A program made the position numbers and the translations under genes. From Cronobacter muytjensii ATCC 51329 (GTDB lineage: Bacteria; Pseudomonadota; Gammaproteobacteria; Enterobacterales; Enterobacteriaceae), in NCBI RefSeq assembly GCF_001277195.1, contig NZ_CP012268.1, positions 434,001-498,000 on the forward strand: DNA of 64,000 nucleotides. Reading direction: 5' to 3'. Positions 61,143-64,000 of this stretch are shown one piece after another. How positions within the stretch are numbered: position 1 is the stretch's first letter; each line of letters starts with the position of its first letter. The notes under the pieces are model-generated. The model saw only the letters and a list, made by a program, of their open reading frames with translations. It was not told the origin of the DNA and searched no databases.

Positions 61143-62273
61143 TCACACCTTCGCAAGATACAGCGCCGGCATGCCTTCAACATCAGAGGTGTAAAGTACC
61201 CACTGCTCGTCCGGCGAAAACGACGGGTGCGGGTGCGTCACCTGACGGTCGCCGTCGAGCACTTTCCATGAGGTGTCATGGCGGCACAGCGCCCGCTGCG
61301 TATTGTCGTTAAGGTTGAACAGCCAGATATAAGGATCGTTAAGACTGACCGCGCCGGTTTTGTGCGGCGCGCCGTCGCCCACCACGCGCGAGCCGTCGTG
61401 GTTGCTCATCAGGTGCGAGCACGGCGGAATAGCCATTAACTGACGGTTTTCTAACGTCGTCGGGTCGGCGGCGCAGAGATAACGCTGCGCGTCGCCCGCC
61501 TGATGCGCCACGTAACAAAGCGCCGAACCGTCTGGCACCCAGAATTCATGGGTAAAACTCTCGCCCGGCCCGTGCTGGCGCACCTTGCGCATATTGCTGC
61601 CATCTTCGTTAATCAGCCACATGCGCGCGTCTATCACATCGCGCGGGCCTTCATGACAAAACGCGACCGTCGCGTCGTCGAACGGGCGGTAAATCGGGTG
61701 CCCCAGCCAGCGTTTTTCCTGCAAAATCACCTGCCGCTCGCCGGTGGTTAAATCGATACGAATCAGCCGGCACTCGGGCTGCGTAAAATAAAAATCGCGA
61801 AATTTCTGCCAGTCAGTCAGCGGCTGCCAGTCGCTTTTTTTAATCTCAATGCCGACGAGCGCGGTGCATGCGCTGTTCGCCACCCAGGTGCCGTAGGCCA
61901 CCCAGGCGTCATCCACTTCGTAAACGACACGCTCTTCAAGGCTTGCCAGGTCAAGCTGGCGCAGTTCGCGCTGGTGTTTCACATACCACAGCGCGCGGTC
62001 ATCGGCTGATAAAAAACCGCCGAAGGTATTATCGCCCGCGCCTTCGGTCAGTTGCGTCGCCTGCTGCGCATCGAGATCCAGCAGGTAATAATTCCAGTGC
62101 CCTTCGAAGGCGCCGCCGAAGATCAGTTTGCGCACGTCGCGGGTAAAGCATTTTTGGTAGAAATAGTTACGGTGGCAGACGATATGCGGGGGCGTCAGGC
62201 GAATCACCTCGTTTCCGGTGTCGCGGTCCCTGCGGGTCACAAAAGAGAGGGGAATGGTTTTGCTTTTAGCCAT
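61143..62273 (-). CDS. Oligogalacturonate lyase (PL22), copy 2
   Basis: The 376-residue protein is a clear paralogue of the ogl product at 58120-59298 over its whole length: HRNYFYQKCF, TEGAGDNTFGGFLS, AYGTWVANS, RWLGHPIYRPFDD, CSHLMSN and RQVTHPHPSF are shared, so the metal site is intact. It is 16 residues shorter. It lies downstream of togB on the same strand, with a terminator between (62293-62323), so it may be expressed by read-through from the tog operon. RBS AAGGAA. It may prefer a different oligomer or uronate. Confidence 0.92.
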   Translation of the reverse strand: MAKSKTIPLSFVTRRDRDTGNEVIRLTPPHIVCHRNYFYQKCFTRDVRKLIFGGAFEGHWNYYLLDLDAQQATQLTEGAGDNTFGGFLSADDRALWYVKHQRELRQLDLASLEERVVYEVDDAWVAYGTWVANSACTALVGIEIKKSDWQPLTDWQKFRDFYFTQPECRLIRIDLTTGERQVILQEKRWLGHPIYRPFDDATVAFCHEGPRDVIDARMWLINEDGSNMRKVRQHGPGESFTHEFWVPDGSALCYVAHQAGDAQRYLCAADPTTLENRQLMAIPPCSHLMSNHDGSRVVGDGAPHKTGAVSLNDPYIWLFNLNDNTQRALCRHDTSWKVLDGDRQVTHPHPSFSPDEQWVLYTSDVEGMPALYLAKV

Positions 62274-62292
62274 TACGCGTTCCTTATACCGG

Positions 62293-62323
62293 CAAAAAAA
62301 TACCCTGCCCGCAGGGGCAGGGT
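62293..62323 (-). terminator. Intercistronic terminator between togB and second ogl
   Basis: ACCCTGCCC/GGGCAGGGT stem with a 4-base loop followed, read leftward, by ATTTTTTT. It lies 20 bases upstream of the second ogl start. Confidence 0.88.
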
Positions 62324-62343
62324 AGCGGGTGAGAAAACCGCCC

Positions 62344-63633
62344 TTAGCGCATCGCGCGCTTCAGGATGCGCTCCGCCTGGCGCTGGAATTCCGCGGCGGC
62401 GTCTTCAACGGATTTTTGACCGTAGTCGATATACTGCAGCGCGGTGCCGAACTGCGACACAATCTGCGGATCGTCAAAATATGGCGAAACCGGCAGCGTC
62501 GTCGGCAGCGACTGCGCGAGCTTCAGGCCGGATACCGACGGATCTTCATCTTTGATAACACCTGCTTCGGTCAGTTGCGCCACCGCGGCTTTGCTCAGCG
62601 GCACGCCGCGCTCAAGGCCCAGCGCCGCCACGCCCTCTTTACTGTTCAGTAAAAAGTTAATCAGCAGCGCGGCTTCTTTCGGGTGTTTGGTGGATTTGCC
62701 AATGGACAGCATCTGCGCCGGTTTAAAGAACAGGCCCGCATCTTTCGCCTCCGGCAGCATCGGATAGGCGCCAAGCTCAAGTTTCGCCGGCGGCTTCAGG
62801 TTGTCGGAATATTTGGTGATGGTGGAGTTCCACATGTAGGTACCTGCCCACTCGCCCTGGATCCACGGCTTCATCTCATACATGTTGCTCTTGCCGAACG
62901 AGGCGTAGTATTTGGTGTCCGGCATCACGTGGCTGTCGATGAGCTTCTTGTACATACCGAAGAATTCGACCCACTGCTCCTTGCTGTAGGCGAATTTTTT
63001 GGTTTTTTCATCTACCGCCGGGATGTTGTATTTCTGCACCATGTAGGAATTCAGCAGCGCCAGCACATCCTGATGCTCCAGCACCACCGGGTAGTATTGC
63101 TTGCCGAGTTTCGACTCGAACGCCTTCCCGGCGGCCATCAGCTCATCCCAGGTTTTCGGGTAGGCCACGCCCGCTTTCTTCCAGGTTTCGTTGTTGAAAT
63201 AGAACACGCGCGCGGTCACGGAGATCGGAATGCCGTTCAGCTTGCCGTTGACGGTGGTGGTCTTCAGCTCTTTCGGATCGAACTGGCTTAAATCAATAAC
63301 GTCTTTGACCTGGTTTAAGTCGTAAAACCCGTCGCCGTTTTTCGAGAAGATTGGCAGCCAGTTCCAGTTGGTCTGCATCACATCCGGCTCGGTGCCGCCT
63401 GCAATCTGGGTGGTGAGACGGGAAAGATGGCCGTCCCAGCCGGTATATTCCGGCTTAACGCTGATTTCCGGATGCTGTTTATGAAACGCTTCCAGCGCTT
63501 TTAAGGTCACCTGGTGACGGCCATTGCCGCCCCACCATGACATACGCAATTCGACGTTTTCCGCCGAGTGCGACGGGAACGCGCAGAGAGTGAGGGTAGA
63601 GGCTAACGCTGTGCTAACGAGGGCTTTTTTCAT
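62344..63633 (-). CDS. togB: Oligogalacturonide ABC transporter substrate-binding protein
   Basis: The 429-residue protein starts MKKALVSTALAST, with a signal peptide ending SHSA-EN (about residue 24), and is a family 1 extracellular solute-binding protein (LRMSWWGGNGRHQVTLKAL, TQIAGGTEPDVMQTNWNW, IQGEWAGTYMWNSTI). It resembles TogB of Dickeya, which delivers oligogalacturonides to TogMNA. It is downstream of the ATPase gene at the window edge and upstream of a lyase gene. Specificity is inferred from context. Confidence 0.88.
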   Translation of the reverse strand: MKKALVSTALASTLTLCAFPSHSAENVELRMSWWGGNGRHQVTLKALEAFHKQHPEISVKPEYTGWDGHLSRLTTQIAGGTEPDVMQTNWNWLPIFSKNGDGFYDLNQVKDVIDLSQFDPKELKTTTVNGKLNGIPISVTARVFYFNNETWKKAGVAYPKTWDELMAAGKAFESKLGKQYYPVVLEHQDVLALLNSYMVQKYNIPAVDEKTKKFAYSKEQWVEFFGMYKKLIDSHVMPDTKYYASFGKSNMYEMKPWIQGEWAGTYMWNSTITKYSDNLKPPAKLELGAYPMLPEAKDAGLFFKPAQMLSIGKSTKHPKEAALLINFLLNSKEGVAALGLERGVPLSKAAVAQLTEAGVIKDEDPSVSGLKLAQSLPTTLPVSPYFDDPQIVSQFGTALQYIDYGQKSVEDAAAEFQRQAERILKRAMR

Positions 63634-63646
63634 TATAAGACTCCTG

Positions 63647-64000
63647 TCAAAGAGTGAGGTTCTGTTCTGTTTTGGCGTCAAAAATATGACACTTGTTCAT
63701 GTCGAACTTAAAATACACCTTGCGGTGAAGGCCCTTTTCAATCATTGGCTTAGCTTCATCGGAAGGGATGCGGCAGGTCATTTCGAAATCAGCGACCTTC
63801 AGGTAGACGAAAAACTCGTGGCCCATATTTTCCACGCGTACCATCTCGCCGGTGCCGCAGGGCTCGGCGTAAGGCGCATCGGAAATCGTGATGTATTCCG
63901 GACGGATGCCAAAATAGACCTGCTGACCGGCCCGGGCGGCTACTTTCTCCTGCTGGCGTGGCGTCAGCGCCAGACGGTCGTCGCCGATGCAGATAAGCAG
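63647..64000 (-). CDS. togA: Sugar ABC transporter ATPase, C-terminal part (runs off window)
   Basis: Only the last 117 residues are inside the window; the frame continues past 64000. The visible part is the MalK/UgpC-type regulatory (TOBE) domain: VYFGIRPEYITISD, then MGHEFFVYLKV and CRIPSDEAKP, ending HIFDAKTEQNLTL. The P-loop lies outside. It ends 13 bases before togB, so this is the ATPase of the same importer, probably TogA. Confidence 0.85.
   Translation of the reverse strand: MLICIGDDRLALTPRQQEKVAARAGQQVYFGIRPEYITISDAPYAEPCGTGEMVRVENMGHEFFVYLKVADFEMTCRIPSDEAKPMIEKGLHRKVYFKFDMNKCHIFDAKTEQNLTL

Noticed and set aside
60714..61312. Overlapping short frames after kduD
   Set aside because: They cross the kduD terminator and hairpin cluster in several frames at once; none has a ribosome site or family features.

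Overview
The window is chromosomal DNA from a GC-rich member of the Enterobacteriaceae (order Enterobacterales). Almost every gene is a close relative of an Escherichia coli K-12 gene, and long runs keep the K-12 order: sprT-endA-rsmE-gshB-yqgE-yqgF, speA-speB, epd-pgk-fbaA-mscS, zapA-ssrS-fau, ygfB-pepP-ubiH-ubiI, gcvTHP and xerD-dsbC-recJ-prfB-lysS. The base composition and the accessory genes (a second Tsx-like porin, a pectin-oligomer catabolic cluster, a DraG-like hydrolase) point to the Cronobacter/Enterobacter side of the family rather than to E. coli. The species cannot be fixed from the window alone.

Layout. 1-1.2 kb: start of a FAD oxidoreductase divergent from an IclR-type regulator. 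1.3-5.5 kb: a leftward run of sprT, endA, rsmE, gshB, yqgE and ruvX. 5.8-8.1 kb: an accessory Tsx-like porin convergent with galP, whose control region carries CRP and GalR/GalS sites. 8.5-13.6 kb: metK (MetJ boxes), then the polyamine genes yqgB, speA and speB, with a possible leader peptide and terminator between speA and speB. 13.7-21.7 kb: loiP, tktA, a DraG-like hydrolase, and the Cra/CRP-controlled epd-pgk-fbaA block. 21.9-29.8 kb: mscS, argO, yggE, argP, rpiA, serA, fau, 6S RNA, zapA, ygfB. 29.8-38.5 kb: pepP-ubiH-ubiI and the glycine cleavage operon gcvTHP. 38.6-45.8 kb: ygfF, bglA with an RpiR-type regulator, yqfB, trhA, ygfZ, sdhE-ygfX, fldB. 45.9-53.1 kb: xerD-dsbC-recJ-prfB-lysS (prfB with its programmed +1 frameshift), actS, and tRNA-Gly(CCC).

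Downstream of the glyU tRNA (53.1-64 kb) the content turns accessory. It holds an exported protein made of six 20-residue repeats, a LysE-type exporter, a Crp-fold regulator, a YqeF thiolase, and a pectin-oligomer module: kdgM porin, two oligogalacturonate lyases (ogl), kduD, and the end of a tog ABC importer operon (togA partial, togB). These parts form one route: KdgM admits oligogalacturonides, TogAB with partners outside the window imports them, Ogl cleaves them, and KduD works on the resulting keto-uronates. Sequences closely matching the KdgR operator consensus lie upstream of kdgM and in the ogl/kduD divergent region, so one regulator probably controls the set.

Most of the window is conserved housekeeping DNA. 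The best leads for something new are the tandem-repeat secreted protein (53.3-53.7 kb), the leader ORF with terminator in front of speB (12.5-12.65 kb), the hairpin-rich non-coding stretch at 60.7-61.1 kb, and the duplicated ogl genes with an intercistronic terminator.
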